A stretch of 64,000 nt of DNA, from NCBI GenBank assembly GCA_963920575.1, contig OY986968.1, forward strand, positions 4,133,389-4,197,388, read 5' to 3'. The translations under genes and the position numbers were made by a program. Every line of letters begins with the position of its first letter. Position 1 is the stretch's first letter. Shown here one piece after another: positions 43,390 to 53,428 of the stretch. Below the pieces are notes generated by a model, which worked only from the letters and a program-made list of their open reading frames with translations, was not told where the DNA came from and did no database searches. This DNA comes from Narthecium ossifragum. Its lineage: Eukaryota; Streptophyta; Magnoliopsida; Dioscoreales; Nartheciaceae.

Positions 43390-43990
43390 GAAGAGCTCTT
43401 GTAACACGATCAGAAGAGCAAGTATTCGACTGCCAAGTCCAACTCTTACCCCCCACCTGGTTTGTGCTCTGCTTTTAGAGGTTTTGTCTTGCTCTGTTTT
43501 GTGCTGCGTGGAGGTGGTCGCTCCAAGGAGGCTCCCGGCAGCACTTGGTCGAAGATAGCGGAGAAGGGGACGGCGCCGGAGGGGTAGTTCAGCTGGCGCC
43601 TGCTCGGCGGCGCGGTGGAGTTGACCTTGTAGAGCCCGGGCGACGTGGGTCATGTCTGTTTTGCCTTATAGTGTTCTGACCTCTCTGCAGCTCCCACCTG
43701 CTTTGGGTTTTATAATCACCTCCTTGCTCTTCTTGTTCTTGTCCCCCCCCTTTGATTTCTTTGTTTTTTTCAGTATTTTCTTGGTATTAGCTCAAGTTGG
43801 CATCTACCATCTTCTAGTTTAGTACCACTGCTCTGTTGTTCTTCTCAACTTTGCTCTTTTATCTCAAATGGGTTTCCTCAACTCGCATCCATAGATCACT
43901 CCTCAACGTTTATCCCCGCCAAAGCTTTGATTTTTATCCATTTTCTTCGTAAGATCTCAAATGGGTAGCTGCCAAATTTCGTTCTAAGCC
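43390..43990. other. Pack-MULE interior without recognisable gene
   Basis: The minus strand at 43653-43387 and surrounding sequence have open frames but no recognised domain. A 25-bp direct repeat (CTCTTGTAACACGATCAGAAGAG) lies at about 43373-43420. The rest is T-rich and intron-like. Confidence 0.3.
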
Positions 43991-43994
43991 ATCT

Positions 43995-44270
43995 ACCAAC
44001 ATCCCTGAGCCCGGGCGATTTTGATTAGCATCGGCGCCGCAACGGCGACGTTGGAGCTGGACTTCGGTTGCGGGGCGCAGTCCGGAAACTGCCAGTCCAT
44101 GAACGACGCAACGAAGCCATAGACTCCGAGCACGCAGAAAAACAAGGGATGTGCCATGGGGTGTCGCAAGTGCGGCAGCATACCACCTCCGTCGCCGGCG
44201 CCGTCACCCTGCACCGCATGCACACCCCGTCGCCGTCGCACGGGAGATCCATTGCCATTAGCACAATCGA
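43995..44270 (-). pseudogene. Captured VIM/ORTHRUS PHD-finger fragment
   Basis: The minus frame from 44264 gives MLMAMDLPCDGDGVCMRC, then TEVVCCRTCDTPWHIPCF. This is the start of the PHD finger of VIM/ORTHRUS E3 ligases (LPCDGDGVCM.C…C.TC.TPWHV.CL). After a frameshift it continues FMDWQFPDCAPQP, matching the W.CPDC end of the finger. The SRA and RING domains are absent. In the source family the PHD reads histone H3 and helps maintain DNA methylation; this piece is non-functional. Confidence 0.75.
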
Positions 44271-44320
44271 TCAAGCTCGATCCTAGGAGACAGAGCTGAG
44301 AAGAGACGAGAAGATGAGGT

Positions 44321-44869
44321 TAGGGATGGCAAAATTGACCGCCCCGCTGGATAACCGACCCGATCCGCACCGATGGAGACGGGTATGGTATAGATTTTTT
44401 ACCCGTGGATACGGGTATGGTTTACAAATTTAAAATCCGCGCGGGTATGGGGCGGATTATGGTATTGGGTAATATCCGCCCCGTTATCTGCCCCGCCCCG
44501 CATATCCACCTCGCCCCGCCACTAAATGTTGGTTTGGTGGATTTTAAAGAGTCTATTTTTATAATAATACTCTAATAAGACTAATTGTTGATGAGTGTTT
44601 GTGGATCTAGATTTTAGAGACCGAATGTTGATGATAGTTTGGTGAATTTAGATTTAGATTTTAGAGGCTTAATGCTAATTGAATGGTTTTTTTAGGTTTT
44701 GCGGATAACCGCGGATTGCGGGTAATATCCGCGTACCCACGGGGATGGTTATGGTCTGCGATCCCCATTATCCGCGCGGGGAATGGGCGGTTATGGTATG
44801 GGCGGAGGAGTGCGGGGACGGGTATGGTATTTCCAATATCCGCCCCGATCCGCCCCGTTGCCATCACTA
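44321..44869. mobile_element. hAT-type MITE nested in the Pack-MULE
   Basis: 549 bp with ends TAGGGATGGCAA…TTGCCATCACTA (one mismatch between arms) and a perfect 8-bp target duplication GATGAGGT (44313-44320 and 44870-44877). No coding capacity. It is rich in repeated CGCGGGTATGG/CCGCCCCG motifs. Confidence 0.9.
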
Positions 44870-45123
44870 GATGAGGTAAGAGCTAGGGTGAGAGCTTGGG
44901 GAGGGAATAAAATATAGGGATATTCGCTGACGTGGTTTTTAAACCGGTCAAAATTTATCAAAAATCGGTCAAAATCAGGTTTGCCGTTAATTCCTTCTCA
45001 CGGCGTCTGGGTGGTCAAAACTGTAATTTGTTGAAAACTTAGGGTCCGTTTTGTTACGTTTTAAAACATAGGGTTCAAACTGATAATTCGTGAAAACTAG
45101 AGGTACCAAAATGATATTAACCC

Positions 45124-46466
45124 TATATTCATCTTCCCATTTGTTCCACCCATTCCAAGAGTGAGGGTGAAACGATAGCTTTGGGCAGCATAGACAGTAG
45201 ATTGAGGACGGCCTTGAAGAAAATTCTCCTGCACCATGAGCCATCTATCTCGAACACAAATGCATTTAGATCAAGCTCCAAGATTAGGGAGAAAACCAAT
45301 AAAAAGATCTCCATAAACAGCCCGAACAAATAATCAACAAATTCCAAACCCTTAGTTCCAAGGCACACCATTCCAGTTCTGAGAGAAGCTGTAATAAGTG
45401 TATTTGGAAAAAAAAAGAGTACCTCAAATACAAAAAAAAACAGATTAAAAAAAATACACGACTAAAAAAATTAACTTACCCAAAAAAATAAGCGGCCAAA
45501 TCTTTTCTATTCCCTTCTTCTAAAAGTTCCAAAAACTTTAAGCGGTACTTAAAAACAGTATTGAGCTTATCTTTTAGTGCTATGTTCTCCGATTCAACAA
45601 AAGCAACCCTAAGCTCAGCATACTTAATATTCAAATCAAGTAATTCAGCTCTCTAATCAGCATTCTCGATCTTTAGAGCCTTGAACTCAGCATCAACCGA
45701 TTTGGACCCCATATCCGCATTCTCCGGCCCCATATCCGCATTCTCAGGTTCTGACTCCTCAATCTTATGTTCCGACTCCTCAATCGGATCTGGGGCTAGA
45801 GAATGCGGATATGAGGCCGAAGAATGCGGATATGGGGCCAGAGAATGCGGATATGAGGCCAGAGAATGCAGATATGGAGCCTAAATCGGTTGATGCTAAG
45901 TTCAAGACTCTAAAGATCGAGAATGCTGATTTGAGAGCTGAATTACTTGATTTGAAGATTAAGTATGCGGAGCTTAGGGTTGCTTTTGTTGAATCGGAGA
46001 ACATAGCACTAAAAGATAAACTCAATGCTGTTTTTAAGTACCGCCAAAAGTTTTTGGAACTTTCAGAAGAAGGGAATAGAAAAGATTTGGCCGCCTATTT
46101 TTTGGGTAAGTTAATTTTTTTTTGTCTTGTATTTTTTTTTAATCTGATTTTTTTTGTATTTGAGGTACTCTGTTTTTTTTCCAAGATACACTTATTACAG
46201 CTTCTCTCGGAACTGGAATGGTGTGCCTTGAAACTAAGGGTTTGGAATTTGTTGATTATTTGTTCGGGTTGTTTATGGAGATCTTTTTATTGATTTCCTC
46301 CCTAATCTTGGAGCTTGATCTAAATGCATCTGTGTTCGAGATAGATGGCTCATGATGCAGGAGAATTTTCTTCAAGGCCGTCCTCAATCTACTATCTATG
46401 CTGCCCAAAGCTATCGTTTCACACTCGCTCTAGGAATGGGTGGAACAAATGGAAAGATGAATATAT
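45124..46466. repeat. 1.34-kb near-perfect palindrome with a coiled-coil frame in each arm
   Basis: The left arm (45124-45745) is the inverted copy of the right arm (45799-46466), separated by about 53 bp. Each arm carries the same coding-like segment. In the right arm (45811-46108) it has repeated NADM(R/G/E)PE units, then a heptad-rich stretch (KIENADLRAELLDLKIKYAEL), and ends RKDLAAYFLG at a splice-donor-like GGGTAAGTT. A second segment reads LGTKGLEFVDYLFGLFMEIF. The arms differ in minisatellite copy number (left two, right four GAGAATGCGGATATG units). The family is unrecognised. The Pack-MULE end abuts the left arm directly. Confidence 0.75.
45811..46108 (+). CDS. Hypothetical coiled-coil exon (right palindrome arm)
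   Basis: About 99 codons from ATG 45811. The N-terminus is made of 7-residue repeats (KNADMGPENADMRPENADME). It is followed by a Leu/Glu/Lys-rich predicted coiled coil and the motif KYRQKFLELSEEGNRKDLAA. A GTAAGT donor-like site follows at 46109, then a T-rich intron-like run. The mirrored copy in the left arm has a stop within the matching region (CTCTAATCAG near 45652 reads as a stop on the complement). I do not recognise the protein. It could be an exon of a gene captured by a fold-back element. Confidence 0.4.
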
Positions 46467-47210
46467 GCTGTCAGTCTTCATGATGTGGGTCACCTCCGAT
46501 TTTAACAGCCATCAGTATACCTGAAATTTTCTGACTTAGTTTGTATTTTGGCTTAAACATTTAGTTTTCACCGAATTCTGATGTCGCCTAATGGTTTATC
46601 TGTAGATGATACTGCATGTCTTTTTCTTTCTCTCTGCTCTTGTTTTAGTCTTCAGTATACATGAATTTCTGACTTAGTTTATTTTTTGGCTTAAACATTT
46701 GGTTTAAGCCTAATTCTGATGTAGCCTAATGGTTTATCTGTAGATGGTATTATTGCATGTCTTTCTTTCTCTCTGCTCTTGATTTATGTGGCTACTCTCT
46801 AACCATAAAGTAAAAGCCATTTTCTCGTTGTGTGTATTTCAAATAATATGCTAAAATAGAGATTTTCTAAATACGTCAGACCTGTTTGCAACCGGATTCT
46901 CAGTGGTAAACAAACCAGTAATTACTTGTGTTTTGATTGCCTTGCCTTAGTTATTTCCGGTATTTGTCAGTAGGTTGTGAAAGAAAGCATGTGTCAGTAA
47001 TAGCTCTTATTTCCGCTATTGGGATGTTACTCAATTTACTTTTAATTCGTTTATCTTGAAAAGTAATTCATAAAACCCTTATACTACCATATTAAATGAG
47101 CAGCCTTTCGAGTGAGCCCTCCGCCATAGCCTAAACCCTAAAGCCGACGCGGTTTGAAAACATGAAAAGGGAGAAAAACGAGTGAAAACCCTAGGGAGGG
47201 TTATATAGGG
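46467..47210. repeat. Spacer with a ~150-bp tandem duplication
   Basis: Segments at about 46510-46640 and 46660-46790 are near copies. They share CTGACTTAGTTT, TTTTGGCTTAAACATTTGG, TAATGGTTTATCTGTAGATG and TCTTTCTCTCTGCTCTTG. The remainder is AT-rich and unassigned. Confidence 0.55.
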
Positions 47211-48440
47211 GTGATGAGCATTGCGGATTGCAAATCGCCGAGATGGGGATCCGCCCGAAATGGGGCACGGGGATCCGCCCATCCGCGGGATCCCGCGGAT
47301 CCACCGGGATCCGGCGGTGCCAAAGGCACCCTTGGAGACCCGTTTATACGGTAAGGAAAAAAGAAAAATTAATATTAGGAAAACAAAAAAAAACCACTAT
47401 AAACGTTTTTCGCATATACACAGACAGACGATCAATTTGACGATTCTATTCACAAAAAATTATACGACAGAAATAAAAATGAAAATAAGAGAATATAGGA
47501 ACTTACCACTTCCTCATATCCCAATTTTCCATGTTAGAATCTCCGATCGATTTGCCGGACTCTCCTATGAGAATTGCATATGGCCTCCACCAAATCTGTT
47601 GAAGAAAGGGTCTCAAAGTCTGAGAGCGGCGACGGACAAGATTAGAGAGAAGGAAAGGTAGAAGGGAGAATGAGATCTCAGACTAGATTTGTCACAGGGA
47701 GAGGTCATGTCTGGGGTAAGAAGTCTCGAAGAGAAGTGCAACAATTACAGACAGATCTGAAGAAATAGATCAGAAGGCTCATGGTGGGAGGCGGCCATGA
47801 GAAGGTGTGGTCTTGAGAGATTGAGAGTGGTCAGAGTTGGAGAGGAGAAGGGAAGTTCGGGAGAGTGAACGGCTAGATCTCAGACCAGATCTGTCATAGG
47901 GAGTGGTCATGTCTGGGGTGAGGAGTCTCGAGGAGATGTGAGAGGGAGCGGCCATATCTCAATTTGGATTTGTTAGTTGTTACAGAGAGTGGTCGAATCT
48001 AGGGTGAGGGAAGGGGTCTCGAGAAGGCCGAAAGGAAGAAGGGATAGGCTAGGGTTAGACTTGCAGAGGTCTCGGGAAGACCAGAGTAATCAAGTAGAGG
48101 GCAATATATTATAATATAATTTAAAGAAGAGGGCAGCTCTGCCTCGAGATCAGAAGTCTTTGGATCACATTTGAATTCACTGAAACCGTAGATGAGCGAT
48201 CAGAGGGTTGTGAGAGCCAGTCTAGATGTCTAGGGTTTGATTCTCGGAGAAGGTCGCAAGGGAAGTGGGCGGCGACTTGCTGTCATATCTATCATAGATT
48301 TGGGTGGCAGGAACCTTAAAAATCAACGGATAATTGATGATAACATCATTTTAATAAAAATTATCATAAAAAATTCTATTAGCTTGATTTTTAAGGTGAA
48401 AATCTCATTTGATATGTTTATTTAGCTGGTGTAATTAAAG
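47211..48440. repeat. Unassigned region with degenerate ~80-200-bp repeats
   Basis: Three related units of GATCTCAGAC(T/C)AGAT(T/C)TGTCA(C/T)AGGGAG…GTCTGGGGT(A/G)AG(A/G)AGTCTCGA lie at about 47669, 47875 and 47957. GGATCC-rich short repeats occur at 47245-47330. No gene is recognised. Confidence 0.4.
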
Positions 48441-48762
48441 AAAGACCGTAATGCCCCCCTCTCTCTCAGCCACCAATCACTCCAGCTATCACCACTCCTC
48501 CGGCGAAGTCCTCTTCTCCGGCCATTACCTCCATTCCCAGCAAGGGCTTACAGCCTCCACAACACCAGCCATCTCCCATCCTCCTCCAACCTCATCCATT
48601 CTAGCACCACATGAGGCATACTGGAGACGCTGCCGGGGCTCCCGGTCACCGCCGTCGCCGAGCAAGCACCGACGCCGAGTGCCCAAGGCGATCGAGCCTA
48701 CTCGATCGGGTGGCTCGGTGGCCGTTCTCTCACGACGAGAGAGATGTCGTGATCGCCCGTCG

Positions 48763-49040
48763 CAGTCCATGCGAGTCGAGGGACGAGACGAGGGTATCAA
48801 GGTAGGTGACATCGGAGAAGACAACGGTGGGACCAGCAAGGTCTCGGAGGGTCTCTTCTCTGTTGTTGTGGCCACGAATGCCGCTGCGCTCGCGGGCGAT
48901 GGCTATGACAGTGAATCGTCGCTTGCAAAGCTCCCGGACGATGAACTTGCCAATGTAGTCGGTGGAGTCAGTGACAAGGACCGTGATCTCTTGTGGAGGC
49001 CTAGATCTAAAAGACGAGGAGGTGGGTGTGTTGGGCTTCT
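48763..49040 (-). pseudogene. Captured divinyl chlorophyllide 8-vinyl-reductase (DVR) fragment
   Basis: The minus strand reads SFRSRPPQEITVLVTDSTDY, IGKFIVRELCKRRFTVIAIA, RERSGIRGHNNREETLRDLA and VVFSDVTYLDTL. This matches the N-terminal NAD(P)-binding part of plastid DVR (EI.VLVVGSTGYIGKFVV.EL..RGFNVIA.AREKSGI.GKN.KEETL..L.GA.VCFSDVT.LD). The glycine motif is damaged (TDSTDYIG for VGSTGYIG), and the frame is lost after residue matching SHGL. Only about 90 residues of a ~400-residue enzyme remain, so it is non-functional. Confidence 0.85.
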
Positions 49041-49181
49041 CTCGTGGATCTGAGCAGTAGAAAAACTCACATGAACATGGGAGTCCCTGGCATTCCTCTT
49101 GGCATCAGTGGCAGGAAAGAGCCATAGCAATCTAAAGGAACTTTTGCGGTGGGGGTGGGGGGTCGTGGTTGGTGCTTGTGC

Positions 49182-49538
49182 TCAGCTCCTGCTCTTGAAT
49201 GGGATTGCCCTGATGACTATCTGGTGATACATGGCAGCAAGAGCAGCTCCAATGAAGGGTCCAACCTAGAAAATCAACTGTAGAAGTAGACCCAAATCTT
49301 AGAATTTAATTAACTCAATTCAAGGAAGAGAAAAGGATTGGAGCTTTAAAAAAAAAAACAAAAAAAAATTGTGGAGATTTAGTAATAGTACCTGGTCCTT
49401 CCAGCCATGGTGCTTGTTGAAGATGATGGAAGCTCCAAGGCTCCTGGTAGGGTTGATGCCAGTGCCAGTGATGTGGATGGTGGCAAGGTGAACAAGGAAC
49501 ACTGCAAACCCAATAGGCAAGGGAGCAAGGATCTACAC
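49182..49538 (-). pseudogene. Captured PIP aquaporin 3' exons with intron
   Basis: Exon 49538-49392 reads [20 protein letters not shown] then [19 protein letters not shown]…WKDQ, ending at a GTACTA donor. The last exon 49277-49182 reads VGPFIGAALAAMYHQIV then IRAIPFKSRS and TGA. This is the C-terminal third of a plasma-membrane intrinsic protein, with the intron at the normal DDQ|WIFW position. Damage: a stop just before ILAPLP, WIFW changed to LIF-stop, and the second NPA box changed to NPT. Genomic capture with a retained intron rules out a processed copy. Confidence 0.88.
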
Positions 49539-49625
49539 CTACAAAAAAAAACAAAAAAAACCCAGAACTCCAATTATATGTTTATACCCCATAGTTTTTA
49601 ACAAAAGAAAAGGGAGAAAGGATCT

Positions 49626-49935
49626 GAGCAGTAGAAAAACTCACAGGAACATGGGAGTCCTGGCATTCCTCTCATGGAGGTGGGGGAGTGGGAAAAATGG
49701 AAGCTTTAAATGAGGAGTTGACAAGGACCATGATTGATCTCTTGTGGAGGCCTGGATCTAAAGGTCGACGAGATGGGTGTGCTGGGCTTCTCTCGTGGAG
49801 GTTGGGGAGTGGGAAAAGTGGAAGCTTTAAATGAGGAGTTGACAAGGACCATGATTGATCTCTTGTGGAGGTCTAGATCTAAAGGACGAGGAGGTTGGTG
49901 TGCTGGGCTTCTCTCGTAGAGGTGGGGGAGTGGGA
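49626..49935 (-). repeat. Tandem partial copies of the DVR fragment flank
   Basis: Two roughly 118-bp units (about 49690-49810 and 49811-49930) repeat GGAAGCTTTAAATGAGGAG…GATCTCTTGTGGAGG(C/T)CT(A/G)GATCTAAAGG…GGGCTTCTCTCGT. The complement gives STPISSTFRSRPPQEI, the stretch that also starts the DVR fragment at 49040. The flank GAGCAGTAGAAAAACTCAC(A)…GGCATTCCTCT occurs at 49052 and 49629, bracketing the PIP exons. Confidence 0.7.
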
Positions 49936-49974
49936 AAATAGACCATAAGGGTTTAGAAAGATGAACATAGATCA

Positions 49975-50590
49975 GAGAGATGAAAATAGACAAGAGAGAT
50001 GAAAATAAACCAGAGAGATTAAAGTAGAGATGAAAATAGACCAGAGAGATGAAAGTAGATCAGAGAGATGAAAGTAGAGATGAAAATAGACCAGAGAGAT
50101 GAAAGTAGACCAGAGAGATGAAAATAGACCAGAGAGATGAAAGTAGACCAGAGAGATGAAAATGAATGAGAAAGATGAAAATATATTAGAACGATGAAAA
50201 TGATATGAAAGATAAGACTAGACCAGAGAGATGAAAATAGAGATGAAAATAGACCAGAGAGATGAAAGTAGACCAAAGAGATGAAAGTAAAGATGGAAAT
50301 AGACCAGAGAGATGAAAGTAGACTAGAGAGATGAAAATAGACTAGAGAGAAGAAAATAAACCAGAGAGATGAAAGTAGAGATGGAAATAGACCAGAGAGA
50401 AGAAAATAAACCAGAGAGATGAAAGTAGAGATGGAAATAGACCAGAGAGATGAAAGTAGAGATGAAAATAGACCAGAGAGATGAAAGTGGACTAGAAAGA
50501 TGAAAATAGACCTGAGAGATGGAAATGGATTCAGAAAGATGAAAATGGAGTCAGAAAGATGAAAATGGATCCAGATAACACTAGATTAGT
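49975..50590 (+). repeat. Minisatellite, ~19-bp unit GATGAAAATAGACCAGAGA
   Basis: About 30 units of GATGAAA(A/G)TAGACCAGAGA with 9-bp half-units (GATGAAAGTAGA) interspersed. Frames through it are compositional. Confidence 0.9.
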
Positions 50591-50960
50591 GACTTAAGTA
50601 AATAGAATGATATTTTTGCAAGAAACTAAATTTTTGAAAGATGCATGTGGTATATGAATGTTTTCGGAGATAAATATGTAATATGAATACAACCGAGAAA
50701 GATGAAAATGCACATAGAAAGATGAAAATGGATCAAGAAAGATGAAAATGAATTTACAAAGATGAAAATGCACCCAAAACGATGAAAATAGATTTACGAA
50801 GATGAAAATGGATCCAGAAAGATGAAAATGGAGTCAGAAAGATGAAAATCTATTTACTTACAAAGATGAAAATGGATTCAGAAAGATAAAATGGAATCAG
50901 AACGATGAAAATGGATCTAGATAACACTAGATTAGTGACTTAAGTTAATAGAATGATATT
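50591..50960 (+). repeat. Diverged minisatellite block with a higher-order duplication
   Basis: Variant ~20-bp units (GATGAAAATGGA(T/G)(C/T)CAGAAA) at 50700-50920. The 60-bp segment GATAACACTAGATTAGTGAC…GCAAGAAACTAAAT occurs at both 50574 and 50928, so a unit of about 350 bp has been duplicated. Confidence 0.8.
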
Positions 50961-51089
50961 TTTGCAAGAAACTAAATATTTGGAAAATCCATATGGTATA
51001 TGAAAGTTTTTGAAGATAAATATGTAATTTTTAATTTTTCAAATTATTTTTCTTTTCTAAACTATGATAATAGCCCGTAGTAGAGTCAT

Positions 51090-52060
51090 AGGGCATGTTA
51101 AGTTGGCACATGCAGAAGATGGGAGAGTGGAGGGGACGGGGCCAGGGGGCTGCAGTGGGTGTGGGTTTTGATAGGCCTCAGTCTAATCAGCATTAATTGC
51201 TGGGAAGGCTTTGGATTGGTGGTGTGAGTTTTGATAGGCCATAGTCTAATCAACATTAATTTCTTGGCTGCAGTGGGTGTGGGTTTTGATGGTTCGCCAC
51301 TGGTTGAAGAAGAAACCGCCGGCCCTCGGCGGCGTCGGCGCGGACACCGCATCCTTCCTGAAGACAGTGGTCGAGATCCCGCAGAGCGTTAACGTGGTCG
51401 AGGAACCGCCACCCCGCCCCGGAGGTCCTCGTCGCTCTTGGATCTGCCGCTGCCGCGCGTTGAAATGGATCACTGCCAGGGAGTACAACGTCGACATGGT
51501 GGTGGTGGTGGACACCACGTCGATGGTGACACGTGACCCGAGGTCGCCGATGGTGAGGGGGTGGATGGTCGAGGAGGAGAGCAGTGCGAGGTCGAGGGGG
51601 CGGGAGACGAGGGGGGAGTTCTGGAGCTTGACGGAGTGGTCGAGGACGTGGGAGGCTGGAGGCGAACGTCATCGTCGAGCTCAAGGAGAGGGAAGGTGTC
51701 GTCGGTGGCCGCGGGTGGCTGTGGCTATGCCGGAGAAGGAGGGAGACGCCGGAAGCGAGCTCGATAGAGACATTGGTCGGAGAGGAAAAAGGGCGCGAGC
51801 GAGCTCAACGGAGGAGGTGAGGGCAGTATGGTCTTTTTTGAAAGATTTCGGGTTATTATCCCAAGAAAATGTTGTGTGGGGTTTTTCCCAAACTTACGTG
51901 GGTTTTGAACGAAGAGGGTCTTAATAATGGGGCTATGGACAAATCCCCAAAAAATCAAACTCTTTTTGAAACAACTGGAAAAAGACCCGTGTGTCCTGGA
52001 AAGAGAAACTACAAGAAGTTTTTATTAAAGACTTTTCATGGCTCGGAAAAATAAGAAGTG
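51090..52060. other. GC-rich segment, possible captured gene fragment
   Basis: 51277-51830 is GC-rich with frames open on both strands (plus 51277-51924; minus 51684-51256). I recognise no domain. A direct repeat (GGTGTG(A/G)GTTTTGATAGGCC(T/A)…AGTCTAATCA(G/A)CATTAAT) lies at 51165-51260. AAGACC(A/G)TA(A/C)TGCCC occurs inverted at about 48440-48460 and 51815-51835, a possible outer inverted repeat of the whole captured-fragment island. Confidence 0.35.
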
Positions 52061-52569
52061 ATCCTATTTAATTCGCGGAAAATAATAGTTGTAGAAGGTA
52101 AAGTGAATAAACAACCCAAAAAAAAGTTCTAGTCAGAAACTTCTTATCACCACGGATGATGTTTAGATCTACAAATCTGATGGGCAATGAATAAATTCTG
52201 GTATTAAAGCTTGAATAAATTTTGGTTTCATCACCCGAGAAATGGCTCTATCGTGGGTGCAGCCCGCTCCGATTCGATTCATGCACGACCCAATGGGGCT
52301 GACTAACCGTTACCCAATACCTCTATCTTGGGTGTAATCGACCGAGCTTGAATGAGCCTGTCTATCTTGGTCAAGCTTGGCTTGACATTCATGTGGAGCC
52401 AAACCAACGTTGGTGATCAAGCTTGGGTTCTAAATTCAAGTAATTAATTTCATTTAAGTTAAAATTTCATAATTTTCTCTTTTCGAGGTTTTTTCTTTTT
52501 GAACAATATAACGTGGAAATTTTATAAAATTGGTAATAAAACTTGATTCATAATCATTCATAAAAAAGA

Positions 52570-53271
52570 GAAAATATAATTATACAAATACAGTGTCATA
52601 TTAAGTCCTTTTTAGTCAAAAATTTTCAATTTTTATTTTCCACGTTTTCTCTATTTGAAGCATATAACGTCAAAATCTTCCAAAATTTGCAATAAAACTT
52701 GCTTCATAATGAGATAATAGAATTATACAAATGCATTGCCTTATTAAGCCCTATTTAATCAAAATTTTCTAATTTTCTCTTTTCCAAGCTTTCTCTTTTT
52801 GAAACATATAAGGTGAAAATCTTTCAAAATTGGCGATACAACTTTCTAAACTATCATTCATGGAAAAGTGAAAAGAAAAATTATACAAATACACATCATC
52901 TTAAGCCCTTTTTAGTTAGAGAAAATATAATTATACAAATACAGTGTCATATTAAGTCCTTTTTAGTCAAAAAATTTCAATTTTTATTTTCCACGTTTTC
53001 TCTATTTGAAGCATATAACGTCAAAATCTTCCAAAATTTGCAATAAAACTTGCTTCATAATGAGATAATAGAATTATACAAATGCATTGCCTTATTAAGC
53101 CCTATTTAATCAAAATTTTCTAATTTTCTCTTTTCCAAGTTTTCTCTTTTTGAAACATATAAGGTGAAAATCTTTCAAAATTGGCGATACAACTTTCTAA
53201 ACTATCATTCATGGAAAAGTGAAAAGAAAAATTATACAAATACACATCATCTTAAGCCCTTTTTAGTTAAA
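52570..53271 (+). repeat. 351-bp tandem duplication in D2
   Basis: Two near-identical units starting GAAAATATAATTATACAAAT at 52570 and 52921. D1 has a single unit (about 10680 onward). Confidence 0.9.
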
Positions 53272-53428
53272 ATTTTACAATTTTCTCTTTTCCAGGTTTT
53301 CTGTTTTTAAAACATATAACGTGAAAATCTTTCAAATGTCAATACAATATCGCCGACACCGTACCGAAGGACCTCATCCCCCTCACCGACCTCGACCTCT
53401 TTTACCTCAACTCCAACTGGTTCTGCAG

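Larger units (their letters stand above)
42617..45123 (-). mobile_element. Pack-MULE-like TIR element carrying host gene fragments
   Basis: About 190-bp terminal inverted repeats (42617-42806 and 44930-45123) with high identity, beginning GG(A/G)TTAATATCATTTTGGTACC, enclose 2.5 kb with no transposase. Inside are minus-strand fragments resembling a CRINKLY4-type receptor kinase and a VIM/ORTHRUS PHD finger, plus a nested hAT MITE. Long TIRs and several unrelated gene pieces fit a Pack-MULE. A 9-bp target duplication is not evident (TATAAAATA versus TATATTCAT), so the superfamily is inferred. Confidence 0.7.

Noticed and set aside
42608..45132. A 9-bp target duplication for the Pack-MULE
   Set aside because: TATAAAATA and TATATTCAT agree at only about half the positions. 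I do not claim a duplication.
46190..46440. Assigning the second palindrome segment (LGTKGLEFVDYLF…) to the DUF674 family
   Set aside because: The resemblance to the FVD.LF motif is too short to support a family call without a search.
48451..49053. 200-codon plus-strand frame
   Set aside because: It is antisense to the DVR fragment, whose conserved motifs are clear on the minus strand.
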